A stretch of DNA of 10,644 nucleotides from Bacillota bacterium (GTDB lineage Bacteria > Bacillota > Clostridia > Lachnospirales > Bianqueaceae), in the NCBI GenBank assembly GCA_017474705.1, contig JAFVHC010000155.1:1-10644 (forward strand), given 5' to 3'. A model generated the notes under the pieces. It was not told the origin of the DNA and did no database searches. It worked only from the letters and a program-made list of their open reading frames with translations. Made by a program: the position numbers and the translations under genes. Shown piece by piece: positions 1-6,847 of this stretch; position 1 is the first letter of the stretch; each line of letters opens with the position of its first letter.

Positions 1-256
1 CTTCCGGGTGGTCGAAGGCCGCGACATAGGTAAAGATCATATCCACGTTATGTTTCACCGCGATATTGAATGCTTTCTCGCGGAAAACTCCATTGAATTC
101 GCGCTGCGCCGGTGTGGCGAACCCAAAGATCCTGTCCGACACTTCGATACTGTCATGATTCATCATCATGTTATATTTTAGTTTATCTCTCAGGCTTTCC
201 GCAACGGTCATCTTGCCCACCGCCTGCGGGCCGCACACCACGATCAAGTTTGCCAT
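1..256 (-). CDS. P-loop kinase-like ATPase (AAA_33 / shikimate-kinase-like), C-terminus outside window
   Basis: The first 85 codons of a leftward gene are visible; the rest lies beyond position 1. The protein opens with a short beta strand followed directly by a Walker A loop, GPQAVGKMT (residues 9-17), which binds the phosphates of ATP or GTP. There is then a helix, an NHDS segment near residue 38, and a VDMIFTYVAAFDHPE stretch at the visible end. This order resembles small soluble AAA-type or gluconate/shikimate-kinase-like P-loop proteins, most of which have unknown substrates. The start is the ATG at 254-256, with GGAGG upstream at a spacing of about 8 nt. The gene is transcribed divergently from the flavin oxidoreductase and has its own promoter candidate. 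The nucleotide-binding fold is clear, but no substrate can be named from this fragment. Confidence 0.8.
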   Translation of the reverse strand, partial: MANLIVVCGPQAVGKMTVAESLRDKLKYNMMMNHDSIEVSDRIFGFATPAQREFNGVFREKAFNIAVKHNVDMIFTYVAAFDHPE

Positions 257-293
257 ACCTCTTCCCTCCGATCGAATGCTTGGTTAGTTCTGC

Positions 294-322
294 ATTATAT
301 CACAGGATCCCTGGCTTTTCTA
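294..322 (-). promoter_or_regulatory. sigma-A-type promoter for the leftward P-loop gene
   Basis: Read on the minus strand there is a perfect TATAAT -10 box (294-299), preceded by TGA, giving an extended -10. A weaker -35 candidate, TAGAAA (317-322), lies 17 bp upstream. It is 38 nt upstream of the ATG at 256 and sits nearly back to back with the rightward promoter, so the two polymerases would compete or share regulation. The call is by inspection only. Confidence 0.6.
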
Positions 323-326
323 TCAT

Positions 327-355
327 TTGACATTGTATTTTCTCTTTGCTATGAT
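327..355 (+). promoter_or_regulatory. strong sigma-A-type promoter for the flavin oxidoreductase gene
   Basis: A perfect -35 TTGACA (327-332) is followed after exactly 17 bp by TATGAT (350-355), a 5/6 match to the -10 consensus. The predicted transcript starts near 362, giving a leader of only about 30 nt before the ATG at 392, with GGAGGT at 381-386. Such a short leader leaves no room for a riboswitch. The near-consensus boxes suggest high expression unless a repressor intervenes. Confidence 0.75.
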
Positions 356-391
356 GGCCTCAAAATATACTGAGCATAATGGAGGTGCCAC

Positions 392-2368
392 ATGGGGCAG
401 TATGATATTTTGAATACCCCGTTCCAGATCGGTCCTGTTACGATCAAAAACCGCTTCGTCGTTCTTCCTTTGACGATGGGTGCGTTGTCTTATGACGCAG
501 AAGGCGGGTATTCTGAAAACTTCATGAAATACATGGAACTGCGTGCGGAAGGCGGTTTCGGGCTGATCATCCCCGGTGCATCTGTCACGGACCATCATGT
601 GGATCCTTCTTCTGCCACAAAACCCAATGTGAACACCAACTTACACTGGCAGGAAAAAGCCAAGGAACTGGTCCAACGGGTCCATGCAAAAGGCGCGAAG
701 ATCTTCTGTCAGATCACCATGGGCATGGGACGCAACTATCCGTACTTGTACGGCCCGTCTGAAAACCCGGTATGGCTGCATCCGGACATGAAGAGTCCTG
801 CTATGACCCTGGACCAGATCCATCAGAAGATCGATGACATGATCGACGCAGCCGCTGTTGCGCAGGCCTGCGGCTATGATGGGGTGGAGGTCCATGCCAT
901 CCACTGGGGTTATCTTCTCGACGAGATGGCCATGTCCTTCTATAACCACAGGACCGATGCGTATGGCGGCAGTCTGGAGAACCGGCTGCGCGCGGCAAAG
1001 GAGATCCTAGGTGGGATCCGTGAAAGATGTGGCTGCAGTTTCCCGGTCGGCATGCGTCTGGGGCTCAAGAGTTTCATGAAAGACTATGATACCGCTTCCC
1101 TGACCGGCGAAGAAGAAGTCGGCCGCACCCTGGAAGAAGGGATCGCGATCGCAAAACTGTTGGAACAGTATGGGTACGATTACCTGAACGTCGATACCGG
1201 GAACTATGACGCCTTCTACTACGCCTGCCCGCCGATCTATAATCCGCAGGGTTTTATGATCCCTTTAGCTGCTGCAGCTAAGGCCGTGGTAGATATCCCC
1301 ATCATTGCCGGCGGGCGTATGCAGAATTATGACCTGGCTGCGGCCGCCATTACCGCGGGCGAGATCGATGCCATAGGTCTTGGCCGTGCTTCTCTCGCGG
1401 ATCCGGAATATCCGAACAAAGTCATTTCAGGTGCTGTCGAAAGGATCCGGCCATGCATCGGCTGCAACATGGGATGCCTCCGCCGTTTGGTGGAGACCGG
1501 AGAGCCCGCTTCCTGCGCGGTCAATCCACAGGCTGCGCGAGAAGGGATCATCGGGCTCAAGCCTGGGACAGGAAAGAAAAAAATCGCAGTGATCGGCGGC
1601 GGTGTGGCCGGGATGGAAGCCGCCAGAACGGCCGCTCTCCGCGGTTATGATGTTACTTTGTTCGAAAAGTCTGACCACCTGGGCGGTCATCTCGTGGAAG
1701 CCGGTGCACATAGTTTCAAAACCGAAGTCGCGCAGTTGAATATATGGTATCAGCAAGAACTTGCCCATCTTCCGATCCTTGTGCATTTGGGCCAGGAGGC
1801 ATCTATCCAAAGCATTACCGCCGAAAAGCCGGACGCGGTCATCCTCGCGACCGGTTCCATAGAAGCTAAACCGGCGATCCCGGGTCTGGATCAAGGCTTA
1901 TCGGCTTTGGAGGCCATCCACCATCCAGAAAAGACCGGACAGACCGTGGTGGTCATCGGCGGTGGTCTGGTCGGCTGTGAGATCGCACTGGACGAGGCAA
2001 ACCAGGGCAAGAACGTTACGATCGTAGAAGCACTGGAAGACATCATGGCAGCCGGCGGTGCCGCAGCACCGTACCCGAACCAACAGATGATACGGGATCT
2101 GTTTGCGGCAAAAAATGTCACCATGCTGACTTCGACCAGGCTTACAGAAGTTACCGCTGAAGGTGCTATTGTCGAAATGGCTGATGGACGCCAGAAACTC
2201 CTCCCGGCGGATACCGTCATCACTGCCCTAGGGTTCCACCCTGCTCCCAACCTGAAAGAGGCACTGAAAGCATTGGATGTTCCGATCTACGAGATCGGAG
2301 ATGCGACCGGCGCCGGCACCATCATGAAGGCGATCTGGGATGCTTATGACGTTGCGAATCGAATATAA
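392..2368 (+). CDS. FMN/4Fe-4S/FAD ene-reductase (OYE family; 2,4-dienoyl-CoA reductase / enoate reductase / BaiH-like)
   Basis: This complete 658-aa protein matches the usual 640-680 aa of the FadH/2-enoate reductase/BaiH group. Residues 1-350 form the Old Yellow Enzyme TIM barrel that binds FMN, with the signature HAIHWGYLLDEM (168-179; Tyr174 is the likely proton-donor position) and NHRTDAYGGSLENR (185-198). Cysteines 355, 358, 362 and 375 are spaced to bind a 4Fe-4S cluster. IGGGVAG (401-407) is the FAD-binding loop and IGGGLVG (522-528) the NAD(P)H-binding loop. The C-terminal GD motif near 636 closes the FAD site. By family knowledge, electrons pass from NAD(P)H through FAD and Fe-S to FMN, reducing an activated C=C bond in the cytoplasm. 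Candidate substrates are 2-enoates, enoyl-CoAs, bile-acid intermediates or plant phenolics; the sequence does not choose among them. The start has GGAGGT 5 nt upstream. It appears monocistronic, ending in a terminator. Confidence 0.93.
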   Translation: MGQYDILNTPFQIGPVTIKNRFVVLPLTMGALSYDAEGGYSENFMKYMELRAEGGFGLIIPGASVTDHHVDPSSATKPNVNTNLHWQEKAKELVQRVHAKGAKIFCQITMGMGRNYPYLYGPSENPVWLHPDMKSPAMTLDQIHQKIDDMIDAAAVAQACGYDGVEVHAIHWGYLLDEMAMSFYNHRTDAYGGSLENRLRAAKEILGGIRERCGCSFPVGMRLGLKSFMKDYDTASLTGEEEVGRTLEEGIAIAKLLEQYGYDYLNVDTGNYDAFYYACPPIYNPQGFMIPLAAAAKAVVDIPIIAGGRMQNYDLAAAAITAGEIDAIGLGRASLADPEYPNKVISGAVERIRPCIGCNMGCLRRLVETGEPASCAVNPQAAREGIIGLKPGTGKKKIAVIGGGVAGMEAARTAALRGYDVTLFEKSDHLGGHLVEAGAHSFKTEVAQLNIWYQQELAHLPILVHLGQEASIQSITAEKPDAVILATGSIEAKPAIPGLDQGLSALEAIHHPEKTGQTVVVIGGGLVGCEIALDEANQGKNVTIVEALEDIMAAGGAAAPYPNQQMIRDLFAAKNVTMLTSTRLTEVTAEGAIVEMADGRQKLLPADTVITALGFHPAPNLKEALKALDVPIYEIGDATGAGTIMKAIWDAYDVANRI

Positions 2369-2397
2369 AAACACCGGACCTTGAGTCCGGTGTTTTT
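2367..2397. terminator. bidirectional intrinsic terminator between convergent genes
   Basis: A perfect 13-bp inverted repeat (2367-2379 with 2385-2397) encloses a 5-nt loop. The stem has a GC-rich core (ACCGGAC/GTCCGGT) flanked by A5 on one side and T5 on the other, so it forms a hairpin plus U-tract in both directions. Its left arm begins inside the TAA stop codon of the ene-reductase gene, and its right edge is 10 nt from the stop codon of the convergent MBL gene. One structure therefore can end both transcripts. Confidence 0.9.
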
Positions 2398-2407
2398 GAT
2401 TGCTGTA

Positions 2408-3208
2408 TTAGCCAAAAGACTTGAATACGATGAAATGGGCTCTTCCGTAATTGTAGCGCTCCTGCGGTGCGTTGTTGAAACCGCCGGGGCCGTCCGCCCA
2501 GCCAAAGCCGGCCGTCGAATCCAGTTTTTCCGCTGTTCCGGCAATGAATCTCTTGTCCAGTTCGATGAAATCATCGATATAATCCTTAGTCAGATGGGTA
2601 CCATTGTGGGCAGAGTTGATGAAATCGAACTGATCCTCGAAACTCTTGAGCTTCAGCATGGTCTCCAGATGTGTGGGAATGTTCGCGGCAGCGATCAGCA
2701 CCTGGCCGGCCTCGATCTCATCTCCACCATAGAGGATGCGCTCTGTTTTATCCAGGATCGCGATGGAACCCTTATTATGCGCGCCGATCTTGATGATCTC
2801 TAAGGTATGATTGCCCAACTCGATCACGTCACCATCGTTCAGGACTTTGCACTCGTAATCCGGATAGGCATGGGATTGCACCATAGCTTCCATCTCGGCA
2901 CCGAAGGCTTTCTTTGCCTCCGTCGTCGCGTATTCGGACATGTAGGCTTCCGGCCAGAAAGAATTACCGCCGGTATGATCGAAATGGCCATGGGTGTTGA
3001 TGACCATGACGGGTTTGTCTGTGATCGTCTCCACCAACTGCCTCAGGTCGCCGAAGCCATAGAACGTATCGATCAGCGCTGCTTTTTCATCACCGATCAG
3101 AAGGTACACAAACTGCGGGGCATTTCTGGACATGATGGTCCAGGTCTTGGGGCCGGTCTGGAATTTTCCATAAATATAGCCGCGTTCGTCAACATTGGGA
3201 TTTGCCAT
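2408..3208 (-). CDS. MBL-fold metallo-hydrolase
   Basis: This 266-aa soluble protein has the metallo-beta-lactamase fold. Seen directly are the metal-binding HGHFDH motif (His73, His75, Asp77, His78) after a hydrophobic strand, His144 in GAHNKGS, Asp163 in YGGDEIE, and His201 in SAHNGTH. This is the complete set expected for a dinuclear metal site, usually Zn or Fe. The subfamily covers hydrolases of varied thioesters, lactones and phosphodiesters, and no substrate is evident. There is no signal peptide. The start is the ATG at 3206-3208, placed 7 nt after AAGGAGG (minus strand, 3216-3222). An in-frame ATG ten codons upstream lies before this ribosome binding site and is disfavoured. It follows the DUF4129-like gene by 19 nt, so is probably the last gene of that operon, and ends at the shared terminator. 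Confidence 0.9.
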   Translation of the reverse strand: MANPNVDERGYIYGKFQTGPKTWTIMSRNAPQFVYLLIGDEKAALIDTFYGFGDLRQLVETITDKPVMVINTHGHFDHTGGNSFWPEAYMSEYATTEAKKAFGAEMEAMVQSHAYPDYECKVLNDGDVIELGNHTLEIIKIGAHNKGSIAILDKTERILYGGDEIEAGQVLIAAANIPTHLETMLKLKSFEDQFDFINSAHNGTHLTKDYIDDFIELDKRFIAGTAEKLDSTAGFGWADGPGGFNNAPQERYNYGRAHFIVFKSFG

Positions 3209-3227
3209 GATACAACCTCCTTTATGA

Positions 3228-4484
3228 TCATACTGCATCGTTTGAATCGATTATATCATCGACGATGCTGATATTCAATCCGGAATCCTGATTTCTGATC
3301 CTCCCCTGCTTGGACAGCATCTCCAGGATCCGCTCCGCTTCCAGGGCCTCTTCTTTTTCCGCATTGCCTCTGTAGCGCGCTTTGATATACAACTGGCGGA
3401 GCCGCTCTTCCGCTTCTATAGACTGCGTTTCTTCAGAAAACTTAAGAATGTCCAGCGATGTGTCGCCCGGGACCCGTTCCAGTCCATGCTGATACTGTAA
3501 CCTTAAGTACGCACGGTAGCACTTCCGGATCCGTTCAGCGGGAGATCCTGGAGCGACGGTTTTGCGACGTCTTCTATCCCGGCGGAAGGATTTCCCTCCG
3601 GTTATGCCATCAGCAGTATCGGTCTGCTCTTCCTGTCTCTTACGGAAGATCAGGACGATGATGAGCACCGCCGCCGCGATAAAGGCCAGGATAAAGACCA
3701 GCCTCCAGTCGATCTCCAGGTGCAGCACGTCCCGGACAGGTTTCGTTTCTTCCGCGTTCTCCAGGGCAGCCGCTGCTTCCTCTGCAATGCTTTCGACCTG
3801 CGAAGAACTCTCCTCTATCTTCTCCTCCAACGGCCGCATCCATCGGAAAAGCCTTTCGATCGCCATCGGGATCAAAGAGATCAAAAGTGCCAGCGGGGTC
3901 AGCAGTATTTCGATCAGCTTTTTGCCCCATGTAAACAGCATGATGACACCCACAGCCGCAAATCCGGCGGCCGGCAGCGGGAGAAGGTCAACCAAAGAAT
4001 ACATGAGCCATTGTGCGGAGCCGCTCGTATGCAGACGCAGCATGCGAAGTCCGAAGATGCAGGTCAGGAAGAAGATCGTGATCAAGACCACCGTATGCAT
4101 GCTGATCGGTGTCAGGATCAAGGCAATAAGTGTAAAGGCTGTGGCTAAGGCAAACAGACCTTTCGCTGTCTGCGCGCATTGCCAGTAGGCTCTGTGGAAG
4201 CGTCCAAGAACGGCTGTAAACAGCAGATACAAAAATGGCGGTAAAAACAAAAGTATTTCAGCCGAACGTGGCAGACGGATGAGCACCGTCAACGTGATCA
4301 GCACAGGAAACGCCCGGACCATCACATATTTCTGCATCGTTTCCGCAAGGATCATACTGCAGAACGCGAGCGCCAAAAACAGAAGCACGATCGGATAATA
4401 GGCCGAGAATGCCGGGAACAGCATCGCAAATCCAAAATACAGTGCGATCTCCGCGGTCGTCAGGAAGGCTGTCGCATATTTCAT
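3228..4484 (-). CDS. multi-pass membrane protein with C-terminal DUF4129-like domain (TgpA-like, no transglutaminase core)
   Basis: In this 418-aa protein, residues about 9-206 are a run of roughly seven to eight hydrophobic segments. A charged, Glu-rich probable coiled coil follows (about 215-250), then one further membrane segment (262-281), a basic stretch (301-308, RRDRRRRK), and a soluble region at about 315-390. That last region looks like DUF4129: an Arg/Tyr-rich helix (RIRKCYRAYLRLQ), then GDTSLDIL, then LYIKARY. In many MoxR-DUF58 operons the partner is a TgpA-type protein, with membrane helices, transglutaminase core and DUF4129. Here I find no Cys-His-Asp transglutaminase core between the helices and the tail. 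The start codon overlaps the DUF58 stop (ATGA, 4481-4484), implying translational coupling. The topology is by eye, and the DUF4129 assignment is moderate. Confidence 0.8.
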   Translation of the reverse strand: MKYATAFLTTAEIALYFGFAMLFPAFSAYYPIVLLFLALAFCSMILAETMQKYVMVRAFPVLITLTVLIRLPRSAEILLFLPPFLYLLFTAVLGRFHRAYWQCAQTAKGLFALATAFTLIALILTPISMHTVVLITIFFLTCIFGLRMLRLHTSGSAQWLMYSLVDLLPLPAAGFAAVGVIMLFTWGKKLIEILLTPLALLISLIPMAIERLFRWMRPLEEKIEESSSQVESIAEEAAAALENAEETKPVRDVLHLEIDWRLVFILAFIAAAVLIIVLIFRKRQEEQTDTADGITGGKSFRRDRRRRKTVAPGSPAERIRKCYRAYLRLQYQHGLERVPGDTSLDILKFSEETQSIEAEERLRQLYIKARYRGNAEKEEALEAERILEMLSKQGRIRNQDSGLNISIVDDIIDSNDAV

Positions 4485-4904
4485 GACGCTGCCTCCTTCC
4501 CGTAGAAGACGATCGTCTTCGAGGCACCATAGCGATCCAGATACTGCAGATAGTCAGCGACATTGCCGGTGGGCTCCGGTGCGATCAAGATGAAGCTCCG
4601 GTCATCCGCCGGTCCCGAAAAAAGCTTGGGTAAAAGCGTATCGAACCGGTAATACGCGATCGGGAAAGAAAGGCCGATCTTGCGCTGGATCATATGGATG
4701 TGCTGGCGGCCAAGGCCTTCCGGCACGTCTCCCAGATCACTGTTGGAAACGAACGCATAAGGGATGTGCCGTTCTTCCAGGCTTTCACAAACGGTACGCA
4801 CCAGTTCGAGCACCCGTTCCAGATCTTCCGAAGAATCTGTCCACAGATCCGCCAACACGGTAGCATTCCACTCCTGCGTATGGTCCTGCTCACGTACGGT
4901 CAAC

Positions 4905-4920
4905 CTGCCCGTACGGGCAG
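4905..4920. repeat. 16-bp perfect palindrome inside the DUF58 gene
   Basis: CTGCCCGTACGGGCAG is fully self-complementary. It lies in the codons for the conserved TARTGR motif of DUF58, so the protein sequence may explain it. A second CGTACG core is at 4893-4898. Nothing around it suggests a site or terminator, as there is no T-tract. Confidence 0.5.
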
Positions 4921-5005
4921 TCGCCTTCCAGGAGATCTGCCGCATGGGTTCCCTTCCGGTATAATCGCGGTATCCATAGATCAGCGTCGGGTCTTCGAAA
5001 ATAAA

Positions 5006-5011
5006 CCGCGG
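5006..5011 (-). other. frameshift point in the DUF58 gene
   Basis: On the minus strand the frame-1 codons GTC CGC GGT give V-R-G and lead to a stop at 4981. An added C after CGC would give GTC CGC CGG TTT (V-R-R-F) and enter the frame of RFIFEDP. The exact base cannot be fixed, but the restored VRRFIFEDP fits the pattern I recall for this family. No canonical slippery heptamer is present here. Confidence 0.75.
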
Positions 5012-5525
5012 ACGGAATGATTGCCCTCCGTACCACCCAAAGGATCGAAGGCAGGAAGGTCCGAAATATACCGGGCGGTGCATACAAGCTGACGGTCTAT
5101 GGGGAAGCTTTGCACTATGGACTTAAGGCCAAGATAGTCTCCGCATTCCAGATAACATCTTCCGATATGGAAAACACCTCTGTGTTCCGGCACGAACCGG
5201 ATCTTCTGGGTCACCGCCTGATGCGGCAGCAGAAAATACCGTCTGCGGAACAGGTTGCCGGAAGCGGTCTTGACGATGTACTTGGCTCTTGCGTCCTCAT
5301 CTACCGAGATCTTGAGCCCATCCTCCAGACTGACGGACACACTGACGTACAGCTGCGGCAGCCTGGACTGGTTCCGGATCACGAAACTGAGGCAGACTTC
5401 TTCGCCCGGTTCCGCCAGCGTGAGATCCGTATCGAAACTAATCTGCATCCGCTTTGGCGCCAGGCTGACACTGTAATACTCCAACAAGACTGCCGTCAGC
5501 ACAACGAAAATCACGATGACCCAGA

Positions 5526-6467
5526 TCATAGATCTTCTAAAGGAACTGCTACGGAATCGAGCATGTTGTCTATAAAGTTCTTGCTCTCGGCGTGGCTGCG
5601 GCGAATGATATTGATGCGGTGCGGCAGTACCACCTTCGCCTCGGCCTTCACATCCTCAGGGATCACGTAATCCCGACCGGAGACTGCAGCGCGGATCTGC
5701 GCCGTTCTGTACAATGCGATGGTTCCACGGGTCGAGATGCCGGCAGAAAGCAACGGAGACTGTCGGGTATACTCCGCCAGATCCATGATATAGGAAGTGA
5801 TCTCAGGAGCGACCGTAACCGCCCGGGATTCCTTCTGCAGCCGCAGGATCTCCTCCCGATCCGTGATCGGCTCAAGCTGACGGATCAGGTCTCTCGTGTC
5901 CTCACGGCTCATGACGCGGATCTCATCCTCCCGCTGCATGAAACCCATCGAAAGCTGCATCAGGAAACGATCCATCTGGGCTTCCGGCAGCGGGAACGTG
6001 CCATAGGACTCGATGGGGTTCTGGGTCGCCATGACAAGATACGGTTCCGGCATGCGGTGCGTGACGCCATCGATGGAGATCTGATGCTCCTCCATCACTT
6101 CCAGAAGCGCCGACTGGCTCCTCGGCGTCGCACGGTTGATCTCGTCCGCAAGGATCACCCCTGCAAAAAGCGGTCCCGGCCGGAATTCGAACTCAGCGGT
6201 CTTCTGGTTGTAGAAATAGATGCCCGTAAGATCCGAAGGCAGCAGGTCCGGTGTGAACTGGATCCGCTTGAAATCCATCCCTATAGAGGCCGCAAAGGCT
6301 CTCAGCAGCATGGTCTTGCCAGTGCCGGGCAGATCCTCGAGCAGCACATGACCGCCCGCCAATAACGCTATGGCGAGCTGGTCGATGGTCTCGGTCTTGC
6401 CCAGTATGATGCGTCCGCAGTTTTCACGGATCCTGGCTATAAAATCCTGAAACGGTTGAATATCCAA
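5526..6467 (-). CDS. MoxR-family AAA+ ATPase
   Basis: This 313-aa ATPase is the usual length for MoxR proteins. Visible motifs are Walker A LEDLPGTGKT (43-52), Walker B VILADE (104-109), followed by INRATPRSQSALLEVMEE, then sensor 1 ATQNP (147-151) and LPEAQMDRF (160-168) with Arg167 as a candidate arginine finger. The C-terminal helical lid contains GISTRG and the HRI segment typical of the family. MoxR ATPases are chaperone-like hexamers that remodel or activate partner complexes using ATP, normally with the DUF58 protein encoded next door. That gene overlaps this one by ATGA. The best start is TTG at 6465-6467, with AGAGGT 6 nt upstream. The ATG nearby (minus strand, ATGAAAGAGG) is in another frame. 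The TTG start may lower translation. Confidence 0.95.
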   Translation of the reverse strand: MDIQPFQDFIARIRENCGRIILGKTETIDQLAIALLAGGHVLLEDLPGTGKTMLLRAFAASIGMDFKRIQFTPDLLPSDLTGIYFYNQKTAEFEFRPGPLFAGVILADEINRATPRSQSALLEVMEEHQISIDGVTHRMPEPYLVMATQNPIESYGTFPLPEAQMDRFLMQLSMGFMQREDEIRVMSREDTRDLIRQLEPITDREEILRLQKESRAVTVAPEITSYIMDLAEYTRQSPLLSAGISTRGTIALYRTAQIRAAVSGRDYVIPEDVKAEAKVVLPHRINIIRRSHAESKNFIDNMLDSVAVPLEDL

Positions 6468-6473
6468 TGGGTT

Positions 6474-6479
6474 ACCTCT
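6474..6479 (-). promoter_or_regulatory. ribosome binding site selecting the TTG start of moxR-like gene
   Basis: AGAGGT on the minus strand stands 6 nt before the TTG codon at 6465-6467. No in-frame ATG has a comparable site: the first in-frame Met is internal at residue 64, beyond Walker A. The TTG is therefore the only start that keeps the whole ATPase fold. Confidence 0.65.
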
Positions 6480-6511
6480 TTCATCTTATCGTTTTCAGTT
6501 CCTGTATGCTT

Positions 6512-6823
6512 TCAGCACCCTTTTCTTCCGCTCTTATGGTCTTCCACGGAACAAGCTGCTGCGGACCCGTATTCGATCAATCCCGCATCCGCCGGATCAA
6601 TGGATACGCGGCCGTCCTCAAAGACAAAAGCCGGGATTCCCACGTCTCCGATGGCTTTCATACGGTCGAATACAGGGTTCGTATCTCTCAATCTTGTGAA
6701 AGCGCTCATATTCCGGATATTCTCTCCAATATTGATATACTCGAACTCGTCCTCCCGTCCCACGATCTGCTCGTGGATATAATCACAATACGGGCATGTG
6801 GGCATTCCATAGATCTTGATCAT
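6512..6823 (-). CDS. glutaredoxin-like thioredoxin-fold protein
   Basis: This 103-aa cytoplasmic protein begins with a beta strand and the CPYC active site (residues 10-13, in MPTCPYC), the classic dithiol glutaredoxin motif. The cis-proline is in GIPAFVFEDG (Pro64). The family reduces disulfides or glutathione-mixed disulfides; in Bacillota without glutathione the partner thiol may be another low-molecular-weight thiol or protein. The C-terminal tail has extra cysteines (91 and 103) of unknown role. The start is the ATG at 6821-6823, with AAAGGAG ending 9 nt upstream. A TTG seven codons further upstream would put the ribosome binding site inside the gene, so I reject it. It lies 24 nt after the lipoprotein and 44 nt before the MoxR gene, so is likely co-transcribed. 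Its partner is unknown. Confidence 0.88.
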   Translation of the reverse strand: MIKIYGMPTCPYCDYIHEQIVGREDEFEYINIGENIRNMSAFTRLRDTNPVFDRMKAIGDVGIPAFVFEDGRVSIDPADAGLIEYGSAAACSVEDHKSGRKGC

Positions 6824-6847
6824 AATCTTTTTCTCCTTTGTCAAGGC

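Larger units (their letters stand above)
4481..5529 (-). pseudogene. DUF58 domain protein, split by a one-base frameshift
   Basis: Two overlapping reading frames together make one DUF58 protein of about 349 aa. The upstream piece (5529 to 4981) has an N-terminal membrane helix (residues about 1-16), then beta-rich sequence ending in DPLGGTEGNHSVR. It then runs out of frame to a stop. The downstream frame (open from about 5083 to 4481) continues with RFIFEDP, YGYRDYTGREPM and SWKATARTGRLTVRE, the diagnostic DUF58 block. Joining after SVR restores a normal product, so one base is missing near 5006-5011. DUF58 proteins are membrane-anchored partners of MoxR ATPases with a von Willebrand-A-like fold. 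The start overlaps the MoxR stop (ATGA, 5526-5529) and the stop overlaps the next start. The intact coding on both sides argues for a recent lesion or a sequence error, not an old pseudogene. Confidence 0.88.

Noticed and set aside
257..391. Riboswitch or structured leader in the first divergent intergenic region.
   Set aside because: The predicted transcript leader is about 30 nt and no stable stem is evident; two promoters account for the region.
2408..3238. Upstream ATG at 3236-3238 as the MBL gene start.
   Set aside because: The strong AAAGGAGGTT site lies downstream of it and perfectly spaced for the ATG at 3206-3208.
2381..3271. Two plus-strand frames (2381-2803 and 2807-3271) that could look like a gene pair downstream of the ene-reductase.
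   Set aside because: They lie opposite a complete MBL-fold hydrolase with all metal ligands and begin at or beyond the terminator; no support as genes.
3562..4188. Plus-strand reading frame (208 codons) antisense to the DUF4129-like gene.
   Set aside because: Composition is Ser/Arg/Lys-rich and motif-free, as expected from the complement of membrane-helix codons.
4990..5040. Programmed -1 ribosomal frameshifting as the explanation for the DUF58 break.
   Set aside because: No canonical slippery heptamer or obvious stimulatory hairpin is seen at the junction; a lost base is simpler.
5017..5670. Plus-strand frame of 217 codons across the DUF58/MoxR junction.
   Set aside because: Antisense to two real genes, with no recognisable domain.
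5592..6365. Plus-strand reading frame (257 codons) antisense to the MoxR gene.
   Set aside because: The opposite strand carries all MoxR motifs; this frame is Arg/His-rich with no domain-like pattern.
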